Shown here: positions 34,532-43,781 of the stretch, in pieces
Numbering within the stretch: position 1 is the first letter of the stretch
How the letters are laid out: each line of letters starts with the position of its first letter
Origin: Lentisalinibacter sediminis
GTDB taxonomy: Bacteria > Pseudomonadota > Gammaproteobacteria > Steroidobacterales > Woeseiaceae
Assembly (NCBI RefSeq): GCF_040706615.1
Contig: NZ_JAPDRF010000005.1
Span: 124,001 to 188,000 of the forward strand
Direction of reading: 5' to 3'
DNA: 64,000 bases
Translations under genes and position numbers: made by a program
Notes under the pieces: model-generated
The model's input: only the letters and a program-made list of their open reading frames with translations
Database searches by the model: none
What the model was told of the DNA's origin: nothing

Positions 34532-34867
34532 ATGAGCTTCAAGCAGCTGCTGGAAATCTGGCAGAAGACGCCCCGTGTCACCCGGACCGAGAAGGAGTAC
34601 GCGGTCCGCCTGCCGCTGGAGGATGCGGCCCGGCTGCACGCGCTGGAGGAGCTGTTCGGCGGCCCCGAGCTGGAGCAGATCATCACCGACCTGCTGGGCA
34701 GCGCTCTCGACGAACTGGAAGCGGCGATGCCTTATGAGCCCGGCGAGCGGGTCATCCGCGAGGACGAGCAGGGCGACCCCATCTACGAGGACGCCGGCCT
34801 GACGCCGCGCTTCATCGAACTGGCCCGCAAGCACCTGCGCGTCCTGGAGAGCGCCGGCAGCGACTGA
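34532..34867 (+). CDS. Small conserved protein (sometimes annotated type 1 pili tip component)
   Basis: This is a 111-residue soluble, mainly helical acidic protein (MSFKQLLEIWQKTPRVTRTE; later LEQIITDLLGSALDELEAAMP and DEQGDPIYEDAGLTPRFIELARKHL). From memory it resembles a small Pseudomonas family labelled type 1 pili tip component, but it has no signal peptide and the label is probably unsound. A GGAG precedes the ATG by eight bases. It is 21 bases before the ABC exporter and may be co-transcribed. Confidence 0.75.
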   Translation: MSFKQLLEIWQKTPRVTRTEKEYAVRLPLEDAARLHALEELFGGPELEQIITDLLGSALDELEAAMPYEPGERVIREDEQGDPIYEDAGLTPRFIELARKHLRVLESAGSD

Positions 34868-34888
34868 GCCGTCCGGCTCCCCGCACCC

Positions 34889-36703
34889 ATGTCCCGCAGC
34901 ACCGACGACGGCTGGGGCGCTCCGGGCGTCGGCGTATTCCGCTACAGCCGCCGGGCGATCGAACTTGTCTGGAGCACCTCCCGGCCGCTGACCCTCTGGC
35001 TGGGGCTGGCCACCGTGGCGGCGGGCCTGCTGCCGGCGGCGGTGGCCTGGGTGGGCCAGCAGATCGTGGACTCCGTGGTGGCCGCGATGCAGTCCGGCGG
35101 CGGCTACCGGGAGGCGCTCACCTGGGTGGCGGTGGAAGGCGGGCTGCTGGTGCTCACCGCCGCCAGCCAGCGCTCCATCTCGCTCTGCCAGTCCCTGCTG
35201 CGCGCCCGGCTGGCCCAGCGTGTGAACACCATGATCCTGGAGAAGGCACTGACGCTGTCGCTGGATCAGTTCGAGGACGCGGAGTTCTACGACAAGCTGA
35301 CCCGAGCCCGGCGCGAGGCCTCCAGCCGGCCGCTGAGCCTCGTGAACCGCACGTTCTCGCTGGCCCAGAACGGCATCTCCCTGGTCAGCTACGCCGTGCT
35401 GCTGTTCCAGTTCTCGCCCTGGGCTGTCCTCCTCCTGGTGCTGGCCGGACTGCCGGCCTTCGCCGCCGAGACCAAGTTCTCCGGCGACGCGTTCCGCCTG
35501 TTCCGCTGGCGCTCGCCGGAGTCGCGCATGCAGATGTACCTGGAGACGGTGCTGGCCCGGGAGGACCACGCCAAGGAGGTGAAGCTGTTCCGCCTGGGCC
35601 CGCTGCTGCTCGATCGCTACCGGGACATCTTCCAGCGACTCTACCGTGAGGACCGACGGCTCACCATCCGCCGCGAGACCTGGGGCTTCTTCCTCGGTTT
35701 GATCGGCACGGCGGCATTCTACGGCGCCTATGCCTGGATCGCCGTCAGCACGGTGGACGGCAGCATCACGCTGGGGCAGATGACCATGTACCTGCTGCTG
35801 TTCAAGCAGGGGCAGAGCGCGGTGGCGGCGAGCCTCACCGCCATGGGCGGCATGTACGAGGACAACCTGTATCTCTCCAACCTGTACGAGTACCTGGAGC
35901 AGCCGGGCACCGTCGCCGGCGGCGACCGCACGGCCGGGGAAAGACCCGGCGACGGCATCCGCTTCGAGAGAGTGGGCTTCACCTACCCCGGCAACGAGAC
36001 CGCTGCGCTCGAGCACATCGACCTGCACATCGCCCCCGGGCAGAGCCTCGCTTTGGTTGGCGAGAACGGGGCCGGCAAGACCACCCTGATCAAGCTCATG
36101 ACCGGCCTGTACCAGCCCACCGAGGGGCGCATTCTGCTGGACGGCACGCCGCTCGCAGACTGGGACCCGGACGCGCTCAGCCGGCGCTTCGGCGTGATCT
36201 TCCAGGACTTCGCCCGCTATCAGTTCACCGTGGGCGAGAACATCGGGGCCGGCGACGTGGACCATTTCGTGGACGAAGGGCGCTGGCGCGAGGCGGCGGG
36301 CCTCGGCCTGGCGGACGCCTTCATCGAGCGACTGCCGGCCGGCTATTCGAGCCAGCTGGGCAAGTGGTTCCGTGACGGGCAGGAGCTGTCCACCGGTCAG
36401 TGGCAGAAGATCGCACTCGCCCGGGCCTTCATGGACCGGGGTGCCGATATCCTGATCATGGACGAGCCCACCGCCTCCATGGACGCGGCCGCCGAGGCGG
36501 CCATGTTCGAGCACTTCCAGGAACTCGCAGCCGGACGCATCACCATACTGATCTCACACCGCTTCTCCACGGTGCGCCGCGCCGACCGCATCCTGGTCAT
36601 CCAGCACGGCCGCGTCACCGAAGCCGGCAGCCACGAAGAGCTGATGGCGCTGGGCGGGCACTACGCTACACTGTTCTCCCTGCAGGCCGAGGGCTATCTG
36701 TGA
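34889..36703 (+). CDS. ABC exporter, fused permease and ATPase
   Basis: This 604-residue half-transporter would act as a homodimer. Six membrane helices lie in about 30-320. The ATPase domain (about 345-604) has Walker A GENGAGKTT, Q loop FQDF, signature LSTGQWQK (in place of LSGGQ), Walker B ILIMDEPTAS and H loop ISHRFS. The permease is of the MsbA/lantibiotic-exporter type. Substrate unknown; the neighbours do not encode a peptide or protease that would point to one. Confidence 0.9.
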   Translation: MSRSTDDGWGAPGVGVFRYSRRAIELVWSTSRPLTLWLGLATVAAGLLPAAVAWVGQQIVDSVVAAMQSGGGYREALTWVAVEGGLLVLTAASQRSISLCQSLLRARLAQRVNTMILEKALTLSLDQFEDAEFYDKLTRARREASSRPLSLVNRTFSLAQNGISLVSYAVLLFQFSPWAVLLLVLAGLPAFAAETKFSGDAFRLFRWRSPESRMQMYLETVLAREDHAKEVKLFRLGPLLLDRYRDIFQRLYREDRRLTIRRETWGFFLGLIGTAAFYGAYAWIAVSTVDGSITLGQMTMYLLLFKQGQSAVAASLTAMGGMYEDNLYLSNLYEYLEQPGTVAGGDRTAGERPGDGIRFERVGFTYPGNETAALEHIDLHIAPGQSLALVGENGAGKTTLIKLMTGLYQPTEGRILLDGTPLADWDPDALSRRFGVIFQDFARYQFTVGENIGAGDVDHFVDEGRWREAAGLGLADAFIERLPAGYSSQLGKWFRDGQELSTGQWQKIALARAFMDRGADILIMDEPTASMDAAAEAAMFEHFQELAAGRITILISHRFSTVRRADRILVIQHGRVTEAGSHEELMALGGHYATLFSLQAEGYL

Positions 36704-36747
36704 GCTGCCGCCGGCCGGAGAGAACACCGTTGCACGGAGCCGAACAC

Positions 36748-38013
36748 ATGCCGAGGTTTGGGAGAGCACTGCTCGCTGCACTGGCCCTAGCGCTGGTGGC
36801 GGGCTGCGGCCAGGAACCCACCGACGCGCCGTCCGAGCCGCCGCTGGGTGCCTGGCGCGCCTGGCTCGAGCTGCCCGGCGGCCGCGCGCCGTTCGGCCTG
36901 GAGCTGGGCCGCGACGGCGCCGGCCACCGCGCCACACTGATCAACGGCCAGGAGCGGGTACGTGTACCCGAAGTCGCCGTCGCCGGCAGTCGGATCACCC
37001 TGACATTCCCGGCCTACAACAACCGGATCGAGGCGGAGTGGGCGGAGGGCCGGCTGACCGGGACGCTGACGCTGGTGAAACGTTACGGGAAGGAGCAGCG
37101 CATCCCCTTCGCCGCCGTTCCCGGCACGGCCGCGCCGAGCCAGCCTCACGCCACGGCGGAAGTGGACGTCTCCGGGCGCTGGGAGGTGAGCTTCACGGAA
37201 CCGGACGGCAACCAGCATCCGGCCGTGGGCGAGTTCGCCCAGCGCGGCAACCGGTTGTTCGGCACCTTCCTCACCGAGACCGGCGACTACCGCTACCTGG
37301 AAGGCACGGTGCGCGGGCGCGAGGTGACGCTGTCCAAGTTCGACGGTGCCCACGCGTTCCTGTTCAAGGCGGTGGAAGAAGACGGCCGGCTCACTGGCCG
37401 CTTCTGGTCCGGCACCGAGTGGCAGGAGACCTGGTCGGCCGTACGCAACCCGCGCGCCACGCTGGCAGACGCCCGGCGGCTCACCTTCCTGAAGCCCGGC
37501 TACGAGCGCTTCACCTTCACCTTCCCCGATACGCGCGGCGAGCCCGTCTCGCTGGACGACGAACGCTTCCGCGGCAAGGTGGTGGTGGTGACGCTGGCCG
37601 GCAGCTGGTGCCCGAACTGCCACGACGAGGCCGCGTTCATGGCGCCGCTGTACCAGCGGCTGCGCGGCCAGGGCCTGGAGGTGATCGCACTCATGTACGA
37701 ACACCTGGAGGACTTCGATGCAGCCGCCGCCCAGGTGGAGAAGTTCCGGCAGAAGTTCGGCATCGAGTACACCACACTGATTGCGGGCATCTCGGACAAG
37801 ACGGAAGCGGGGAAGACCCTGCCGGCGCTGAATCACGTGCTCGCTTTCCCCACCACCATCTTCATCGGCCGGGGCGGGCGCGTGCGCCAGATCCATACCG
37901 GATTCCAGGGTCCGGGCACGGGCGAGCACTACGAGCAGCTGACCCGGGAGATGACCACCTTCATCGAGGACCTGCTGGCCGAGCCCGCGCCGGCAGCCGA
38001 GGACGCAGCCTGA
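36748..38013 (+). CDS. Lipoprotein with TlpA/redoxin thioredoxin domain
   Basis: This 421-residue lipoprotein has signal LLAALALALVAGC with lipidated Cys20. Residues 30-240 form two similar beta-rich segments of unknown family (GAWRAWLELPGGRAPF; SGRWEVSFTEPDG), each ending in an extended strand pattern, suggesting an internal duplication. The C-terminal TlpA-like domain has the active site WCPNC (287-291). Likely a periplasmic disulfide reductase or peroxide-sensing protein. I chose the ATG with GGAG; a TTG 18 bases upstream is possible. Confidence 0.87.
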   Translation: MPRFGRALLAALALALVAGCGQEPTDAPSEPPLGAWRAWLELPGGRAPFGLELGRDGAGHRATLINGQERVRVPEVAVAGSRITLTFPAYNNRIEAEWAEGRLTGTLTLVKRYGKEQRIPFAAVPGTAAPSQPHATAEVDVSGRWEVSFTEPDGNQHPAVGEFAQRGNRLFGTFLTETGDYRYLEGTVRGREVTLSKFDGAHAFLFKAVEEDGRLTGRFWSGTEWQETWSAVRNPRATLADARRLTFLKPGYERFTFTFPDTRGEPVSLDDERFRGKVVVVTLAGSWCPNCHDEAAFMAPLYQRLRGQGLEVIALMYEHLEDFDAAAAQVEKFRQKFGIEYTTLIAGISDKTEAGKTLPALNHVLAFPTTIFIGRGGRVRQIHTGFQGPGTGEHYEQLTREMTTFIEDLLAEPAPAAEDAA

Positions 38014-38023
38014 GGAGGGCCAC

Positions 38024-38506
38024 ATGCCATCGTTCGACGTCGTCTCCGAAGTGGACATGCACGAGGTTACCAACGCGGTGGACCAGGCCAACCGGGAGGT
38101 CGCCAACCGCTTCGACTTCAAGGGCACCGGCGCGAGGTTCGAGCAGGAGGATTCGGCGATCCGCCTGCGCGCGCAGGTGGAGTTCCAGCTGCAGCAGATG
38201 ATGGACATCCTGCACCAGAAGCTCGCCAAGCGGGGCATCGACGTCGCCTGCCTGGAGGCGGGCGACGTCGAGGAGAGCGGCAGCGAGGCGCGCCAGACCG
38301 TGACGCTGCGCCAGGGCATCGACTCGGCGCTGGCGAAGAAGATCGTCAGGCTCGTCAAGGATTCGAAGATGAAGGTGCAGGCATCCATCCAGGGGGACAA
38401 GGTCCGCATCAATGGCAAGAAGAGGGACGACCTGCAGGCGGCGATCGCGCTGCTGAAGGACGCCGACATCGACCTGCCGCTCCAGTACGAGAACTTCCGC
38501 GACTGA
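38024..38506 (+). CDS. yajQ: YajQ family nucleotide-binding protein
   Basis: This 160-residue UPF0234 protein shows MPSFDVVSEVDMHEVTNAVD, NRFDFKGTGA and a C-terminal QGDKVRINGKKRDDLQ. Relatives bind tRNA/GTP, and some (Xanthomonas XC_3703, Pseudomonas) bind cyclic di-GMP and regulate virulence. Whether this copy is a cyclic di-GMP effector cannot be told from sequence. It starts 11 bases after the preceding gene. Confidence 0.95.
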   Translation: MPSFDVVSEVDMHEVTNAVDQANREVANRFDFKGTGARFEQEDSAIRLRAQVEFQLQQMMDILHQKLAKRGIDVACLEAGDVEESGSEARQTVTLRQGIDSALAKKIVRLVKDSKMKVQASIQGDKVRINGKKRDDLQAAIALLKDADIDLPLQYENFRD

Positions 38507-38513
38507 CCCGCCC

Positions 38514-41270
38514 GTGAGCGAGCCAGCCGACAGCGGCAACGGGGGGCTGCGCCGCAGCGAGATCGTCTTCGCGCGCAAGGACCGGGCGCTGCGCGACGAC
38601 GTGCGCACACTCGGCCGGCTGATCGGCGAGCTGTTGCGCGAGCAGGGCGGCGAGTCCCTGTACGAACTCGTGGAGAGCGCCCGGCGCATCTCCATTCGCC
38701 GCCGGGAGGGCGACCGGGAGGCGGCGGCCGAGCTCACCGACCTGGTGCAGGCCCTGCCGCCGGACACCGCGCGCGACGTGATCCGCGCCTTCTCCACCTA
38801 CTTCGAACTGGTGAACACGGCGGAGAAGGTGCATCGCATCCGGCGGCGCCGGGACTATCTGCGGGACGAGGACACCTTCCAGCCCGGCGGCCTGGAGTAC
38901 GCTCTGCGCGACCTGCACGAGGCCGGCGTCAGCAACGCGGACCTCGACACGCTGCTGCATCGCCTCCGCATCCAGCCGGTGTTCACGGCCCACCCCACCG
39001 AGCCTACGCGCCGTACCATCCTGCGCAAGGAGCAGAATATCGTCCGCCATCTGGTGGACATGCTGAACCCCACGCTGACGCCCCAGGAGGAGCGCACCGC
39101 GCTCGCCTCGATCCGCGCCGAGGTCACCACCATCTGGCAGACCGAGGAACACCCCTCCGAAAGCATGACCGTCGCCGACGAGCTCGAGCACGTGCTGTTC
39201 TTCCTCACCGACGTGCTCTATCGGGTGCTGCCGCCGTTCTACGAGAGCCTCGAAGACGCCGTCGGCGCCGTCTACGGCCAGGAGACTCTCGACAATATCG
39301 AGATACCGGACATCATCTCCTTCGCCTCCTGGGTCGGCGGCGACATGGACGGCAATCCCAACGTGGGCGCGAAGACCATCCGCGAGACGCTGACCCGGCA
39401 GCGATCCCTGATCCTGGACCTCTATTATCGGGAGTGCGGACGGTTGTCCGGCAAACTCAGTCAGACGATGTCCCGCGTGGGCGTGGCGCCCGCCATTCTG
39501 GAGCGCATCGAGGTCTACCGGGGCCACTTCCCCCACGCCTGGCATGCGGTGCCCGCGCGCCACCGGGAGATGCCCTACCGGGTGTACCTCCGCCTCGTGC
39601 AGGAGCGCCTGCAGTCCACTTACGACGACGGCGCCTTCCCGTACGAATCGGCTCAGGAATTCGAGGCGGACATCCGCCTCATCGCGACCAGCCTGCGGGG
39701 GAACCATGGCCGCCATGCCGGGCTGTTCGCGGTGCGCCGGCTATTGAGGCGCATCCGCACCTTCGGTTTCCACCTCCTCACCCTGGACGTGCGCCAGGAC
39801 GCACTGGTGCACCGCGAGGTGGTGGGCCGCTGTCTGGACATCGAGGACTGGCTGGAGTGGACTCCGGAGGCGCGGGCGGAGCGGATCCGCGAAGCACTGC
39901 AGGACCGCGAGCTGCCCAGGGCCGACAGCACCGACACCCGCATCCGCAAGACCCTGGCCGTGTTCCAGGCCATCTCCTTCTGCCGGCGCAAGTACGGCAA
40001 ACGGGCCATCGGGCCGTTCATCGTCAGCATGACGCAGGGCGCCGACGACGTGTTGTCCGTGCTGCTGCTGGGCCGCTGGGGCGACCTGGCGTCGAAGGGC
40101 GGTAAGGTGCCGCTGGACGTCGCGCCCCTGTTCGAGACCGTCGACGATCTCAGGAACGGCACCCGCATCATGCAGGAACTGCTGGCCGACCCGGTCTACC
40201 GCAAGCACCTCGCCCACCGCGGCGACGAGCAGATGATCATGGTGGGCTATTCCGACAGCAACAAGGACTCGGGGCTGGCCTCGGCGCGCTGGGCGCTGTA
40301 CGAGGCCCAGGCGGACCTCGTGCGCGAACTCGACAGCGAGGACCTCGACATCACGCTCTTCCACGGCCGCGGCGGCACCACCAGCCGCGGCGGCGGCAAG
40401 ACCCACGCCGCCGTACTGGGCGCGCCGGCGGACACCATCCGCGGGCGCCTGCGTGTCACCGAACAGGGCGAGATCATCAACGAGAAATACGGCCTGCGCG
40501 GCATCGCGCTGCGCACGCTGGAGCAGCTGATGGCGTCGGTATCCATCGCCACCGCCAACCCGGAGCGCACCACGCCGGAACCGGACGAGTGGCGGCAGAT
40601 GATGGACACCGTCGCCGGCGAGAGCCGCAAGGTCTACCGGGGGCTGGTCTACGAACGGCCGGGCTTCTTCGACTACTTCCGCTGTGCCACCCCCATCGAC
40701 GTCATCGAGCGCATGCGCATCGGCTCGCGGCCCTCGTCACGGCGCAAGCAGCGGGGCATCCAGGACCTGCGGGCCATCCCCTGGGTATTCGCCTGGACCC
40801 AGAGCCGGCACATCCTGCCGGGCTGGTTCGGCTTCGGCAGCGGACTGCGTGCAGCCATCGAGATCCACGGCGAAGAGGCCTTCAACGCGATGACCCGGGA
40901 GTGGTTCTATCTGCAGTCGCTGCTCTCCGACGTGGAGATGGTGCTGGCGAAATCCGACATGACCATCGCCTCGCGCTACTCGGAGCTGGCCGGCACCCTG
41001 CACGGGAAGTTCTTCCCCGTGATCCGCGAAGAATTCGAACTGACCCGGGACATGGTGCTGAAACTCACCGGCAACGCGAACCTGCTGGAGAAGGACAAGA
41101 CGATGCAGCGGGCCATCATGCTGCGCAATCCCTACGTGGACCCCATGAGCCTGCTGCAGGTGGATCTGCTGGCCCGCTGGCGCGCGAAGGAGCGCGACGA
41201 CGACGAACTGTTCGCGGCGCTGCTGGCCAGCGTGAACGGCATCGCGCAGGGACTGCAGAACACCGGCTGA
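38514..41270 (+). CDS. ppc: Phosphoenolpyruvate carboxylase
   Basis: This 918-residue enzyme carboxylates PEP to oxaloacetate to refill the TCA cycle. It has the catalytic His in VFTAHPTEPTRRT, the GYSDSNKDSG signature and the FHGRGGTTSRGGGKT loop. The C-terminus ends QNTG, which matches the inhibitor-site consensus. Start is GTG, seven bases after the yajQ stop. REP palindromes follow directly. Confidence 0.97.
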   Translation: MSEPADSGNGGLRRSEIVFARKDRALRDDVRTLGRLIGELLREQGGESLYELVESARRISIRRREGDREAAAELTDLVQALPPDTARDVIRAFSTYFELVNTAEKVHRIRRRRDYLRDEDTFQPGGLEYALRDLHEAGVSNADLDTLLHRLRIQPVFTAHPTEPTRRTILRKEQNIVRHLVDMLNPTLTPQEERTALASIRAEVTTIWQTEEHPSESMTVADELEHVLFFLTDVLYRVLPPFYESLEDAVGAVYGQETLDNIEIPDIISFASWVGGDMDGNPNVGAKTIRETLTRQRSLILDLYYRECGRLSGKLSQTMSRVGVAPAILERIEVYRGHFPHAWHAVPARHREMPYRVYLRLVQERLQSTYDDGAFPYESAQEFEADIRLIATSLRGNHGRHAGLFAVRRLLRRIRTFGFHLLTLDVRQDALVHREVVGRCLDIEDWLEWTPEARAERIREALQDRELPRADSTDTRIRKTLAVFQAISFCRRKYGKRAIGPFIVSMTQGADDVLSVLLLGRWGDLASKGGKVPLDVAPLFETVDDLRNGTRIMQELLADPVYRKHLAHRGDEQMIMVGYSDSNKDSGLASARWALYEAQADLVRELDSEDLDITLFHGRGGTTSRGGGKTHAAVLGAPADTIRGRLRVTEQGEIINEKYGLRGIALRTLEQLMASVSIATANPERTTPEPDEWRQMMDTVAGESRKVYRGLVYERPGFFDYFRCATPIDVIERMRIGSRPSSRRKQRGIQDLRAIPWVFAWTQSRHILPGWFGFGSGLRAAIEIHGEEAFNAMTREWFYLQSLLSDVEMVLAKSDMTIASRYSELAGTLHGKFFPVIREEFELTRDMVLKLTGNANLLEKDKTMQRAIMLRNPYVDPMSLLQVDLLARWRAKERDDDELFAALLASVNGIAQGLQNTG

Positions 41271-41274
41271 TCCC

Positions 41275-41300
41275 GTGTAGGAGGGCCTTCAGGCCCGATC
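41275..41300 (+). repeat. REP palindrome after ppc
   Basis: GTGTAGGAGGGCC-TTCA-GGCCCGATC has a palindromic core GGGCC-TTCA-GGCCC. It is copy 1 of a dispersed REP family also found at 41486-41510 (inverted) and 45211-45235. It starts four bases after the ppc stop. Confidence 0.85.
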
Positions 41301-41460
41301 CCGCTCTGCCAGACCCCGTTCTATTGTGGCCGTGGCGCCGTGAAGGAACTGCCAGTCTGCGGCGCCTGCTGACTCGTGCCATTCCTCTCGGCTACGGGCC
41401 CTTCAGCGGGTGGATAAGGGTCGTGGGGTCGTCCGGACCGACTGGAGCGAATAGACAATG

Positions 41461-41483
41461 GTGGGAGCGGCTTCAGCCGCGAC
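41461..41483 (+). repeat. REP palindrome, second sequence type
   Basis: GTGGGAGCGGCTTCAGCCGCGAC resembles the classic Pseudomonas-type REP head GTGGGAGCGG. The palindrome is GCGGC-TTCA-GCCGC, the same TTCA loop as the neighbouring REPs but a different stem. It lies directly before copy 3. Confidence 0.8.
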
Positions 41484-41485
41484 TC

Positions 41486-41510
41486 ATCGGGCCTGAAGGC
41501 CCTCCTACAC
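41486..41510 (-). repeat. REP palindrome, inverted copy
   Basis: The exact reverse complement of the first 25 bases of 41275-41300. Together they form a BIME-like pair about 185 bases apart. The last six bases are the terminal Val and stop codons of the nitroreductase gene. Confidence 0.85.
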
Positions 41511-42179
41511 GTCGTTGTAGGTGACGAATTCTTCCAGCGCCTTGCGGCGGATGTCCGGCACTCTGGCGTCCTTGCCGGGATAGCCCGTCACCAGCAGCAG
41601 GAACGGCCGCTCGCTCTTCGGACGCTCCAGGATCTCGTTCAGGAAGCCCATCGGGCTGGGCGTGTGGGTGAGGGTGGCCAGGCCGGCGTGGTGCAGCGCC
41701 GTGATCAGCATGCCGGTGGCGAGACCCACGGACTCCTGAGGGTAGTAGTGCTTTGCCCGGGTGCCGTCCTCGAGACGGCCGTATTTCTGCAGGAATACGG
41801 CGATCAGGTACGGCGCCTTCTCGAGGAAGGGCTTCTCCGCATCCGTGCCCAGCGGCGCCAGTGCCTGCAGCCATTCGTCCGGCGCGCGGCGCTGGTAGAA
41901 CTCCCGCTCTTCAGCCTCCGCAGCCTCGCGGATGCGGCGCTTGGTCTGCGGACCGCTGACCACGACGAAGTGCCATGGCTGACGGTTGGCACCGCTGGGG
42001 GCGGTGCCCGCGGCACGCAGGCAGTCGTCGATGATCTGCCGCGGCACGGGCCGGGACGAGAAATCGCGCACGCTGCGTCGGCGCTCGAGTTCCTCGTGGA
42101 AGCGCCGCGCCCGGTCGCGCATGTCGGCGACCGGGAACTCCCGGTAGGCGGGCAGCGGGATGAATCGGGCATCGGCCAT
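41505..42179 (-). CDS. Nitroreductase family protein (FMN-dependent)
   Basis: This 224-residue flavoenzyme-like protein has RRSVRDFSSRPVP (FMN-phosphate region), APSGANRQPWHFVVVSG, SVGLATGMLITALHHAGL and a late CoA-type LVTGYPGKDARVPD. It is likely an NAD(P)H-dependent oxidoreductase on aromatic or quinone substrates, possibly of the BluB/iodotyrosine-deiodinase-like branch. Its last sense codon and stop (GTGTAG) lie inside a REP palindrome. Confidence 0.88.
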   Translation of the reverse strand: MADARFIPLPAYREFPVADMRDRARRFHEELERRRSVRDFSSRPVPRQIIDDCLRAAGTAPSGANRQPWHFVVVSGPQTKRRIREAAEAEEREFYQRRAPDEWLQALAPLGTDAEKPFLEKAPYLIAVFLQKYGRLEDGTRAKHYYPQESVGLATGMLITALHHAGLATLTHTPSPMGFLNEILERPKSERPFLLLVTGYPGKDARVPDIRRKALEEFVTYNDV

Positions 42180-42210
42180 CGCTCTCTCCTCGCGCCGCTC
42201 GCGGCGGCCG

Positions 42211-42660
42211 TCAGGGCCCGGACCCGCCGGGCAGTGGGATCATGTCGCACTCCGGATCCGGCTCGCCGTGCTCGTTCTCGGACACCGCCCAGGCACGCAC
42301 GGAGATGCCGGCCTCGTGGACGGTCTCCGGATCGCCACTAACCAGCGGATGCCACCAGGCGAGGCCGCGGCCCTCGCTGATGCGGCGATAGGCACAGGAC
42401 CGGGGCAGCCGGGCCATCTCGTCCAGCGAATCCGGGCTCATCACGAGACAGTCGGGCACCCGCGCGGAACGATTCGCGTAGTCCGAGCAGCGGCAGCTGC
42501 CGAGCTCCAGTAACCGGCAGGCCACCCGGGTGTAGCCCACTTCGCCGGTGTCGATGTCCTCCAGCTTGTGCAGGCAGCAGCGGGCGCAGCCGTCGCACAG
42601 CGACTCCCACTGCTCGCGGGTCATCGCCGCCAGCGGCGTGGTCTCCCAGAACGGTTTCAC
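42211..42660 (-). CDS. ycgN: YcgN family cysteine-cluster protein (UPF0260)
   Basis: This 149-residue protein of the YkgJ/YcgN cysteine-cluster family has CDGCARCCLHKLED and LGSCRCSDY followed by CAYR, giving a likely metal or Fe-S site of about seven Cys. Typical length. It is divergent from the 2-hydroxyacid dehydrogenase gene and 31 bases before the nitroreductase. Function unknown. Confidence 0.92.
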   Translation of the reverse strand: MKPFWETTPLAAMTREQWESLCDGCARCCLHKLEDIDTGEVGYTRVACRLLELGSCRCSDYANRSARVPDCLVMSPDSLDEMARLPRSCAYRRISEGRGLAWWHPLVSGDPETVHEAGISVRAWAVSENEHGEPDPECDMIPLPGGSGP

Positions 42661-42803
42661 GCCGGCGTCCTCCCCGGTCCACCGCGAGCTGCCGCTACCG
42701 ATGTCAGTGCTCCGTCCAATTGCCCGCCCCGCCGGCTCCGCCTGTCACTGGCCTCGCATCGGGCCACGGTTGCTAAACTAATCGTTTTCGCCCGGCCATC
42801 ACA

Positions 42804-43781
42804 ATGAGCAATAGCCCCAAAGCCGACGCCGTATTCCTCGACCTGGACACTATGGGTGCCGGCGACCTGGACCTCGCCCCGCTGGCTGACGCCGTCGGCG
42901 GCAGCCTGGAGGTGCACGGTGCCACCGAGCCCGAAGAGGTCGCCCGCCGTATTGCAGACGCCAGACTGGTCTTCCTGAACAAGGTGAAGCTGGGCCGTGC
43001 GGAGATCGAGGGCGCGAGCCGCCTGGGCTTCGTGGGACTCACGGCCACGGGCGTCGACAACATCGACCTCGAGGCGGCCGGGGAGCAGGGTGTCGCCGTG
43101 GCGAACATCCGCGACTACTGCACGCAGTCCGTGGTGCAGCACGTCACGGGCGTCATGCTCTCGCTCACCCACCGGCTCGCCGAGTACACGGCGCTGGTCG
43201 CCGCCGGCGACTGGGAGCAGGCCGGCAACTTCTGTCTGCTCGACTATTCCATCCGGGAACTGGCCGGCAGACGCCTCGGCATCGTCGGCTACGGCGCGCT
43301 CGGCCGCGGCGTCGGCCGCATGGGCGAAGCGCTGGGGATGGAGGTGCTGATCAGCGAACGCCCGGGCGCGGACTCCCTGCGGCCGGGCCGCCGGCCGTTC
43401 GAGGAGGTACTCACCGAGTCGGATGTGCTCAGCCTGCACTGCCCACTGACGGAGGACAACCGGGGGATGATCGGCGCCGGTGAACTGGGCCGCATGAAGC
43501 CGGATTCGGTACTCATCAACACGGCCCGCGGCGCGCTGGTGGACAGCGCCGCTCTGGCCGCGGCACTCAGCGACGGTCGCATCGCGGGCGCCGGCATCGA
43601 CGTGCTGCCCCAGGAGCCGCCGGTGGACGGCGACCCGCTGCTCGACTACCGGGGCGATAACCTGATCCTCACCCCCCACACCGCCTGGGCGGCCCGGGAG
43701 TCCCGGCAGCGCGCCATCGAGGAACTCGCCGCCAACGCCCGCGCCTGGCTCGCCGGCGAGCCTCGCAACCGGGTGAACTGA
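42804..43781 (+). CDS. D-2-hydroxyacid dehydrogenase (NAD-dependent)
   Basis: This 325-residue dehydrogenase has the NAD site GIVGYGALGRGVGRM, catalytic Arg in INTARGALVD, Glu in the DVLPQEPP segment and His in LTPHTAW. It is glycerate/hydroxypyruvate reductase-like, though the exact substrate is open. A TGCTAAACT sequence (extended -10) lies about 30 bases upstream. The photolyase gene follows with no gap (TGA then ATG). Confidence 0.93.
   Translation: MSNSPKADAVFLDLDTMGAGDLDLAPLADAVGGSLEVHGATEPEEVARRIADARLVFLNKVKLGRAEIEGASRLGFVGLTATGVDNIDLEAAGEQGVAVANIRDYCTQSVVQHVTGVMLSLTHRLAEYTALVAAGDWEQAGNFCLLDYSIRELAGRRLGIVGYGALGRGVGRMGEALGMEVLISERPGADSLRPGRRPFEEVLTESDVLSLHCPLTEDNRGMIGAGELGRMKPDSVLINTARGALVDSAALAAALSDGRIAGAGIDVLPQEPPVDGDPLLDYRGDNLILTPHTAWAARESRQRAIEELAANARAWLAGEPRNRVN

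Noticed and set aside
34271..36514. 747-codon open frame antisense to the ABC exporter
   Set aside because: Same GC-shadow artefact; the plus strand encodes an intact ABC transporter.
41271..41520. CRISPR array
   Set aside because: The repeats are palindromic REP units of different types and orientations with irregular spacing, not direct repeats with spacers.
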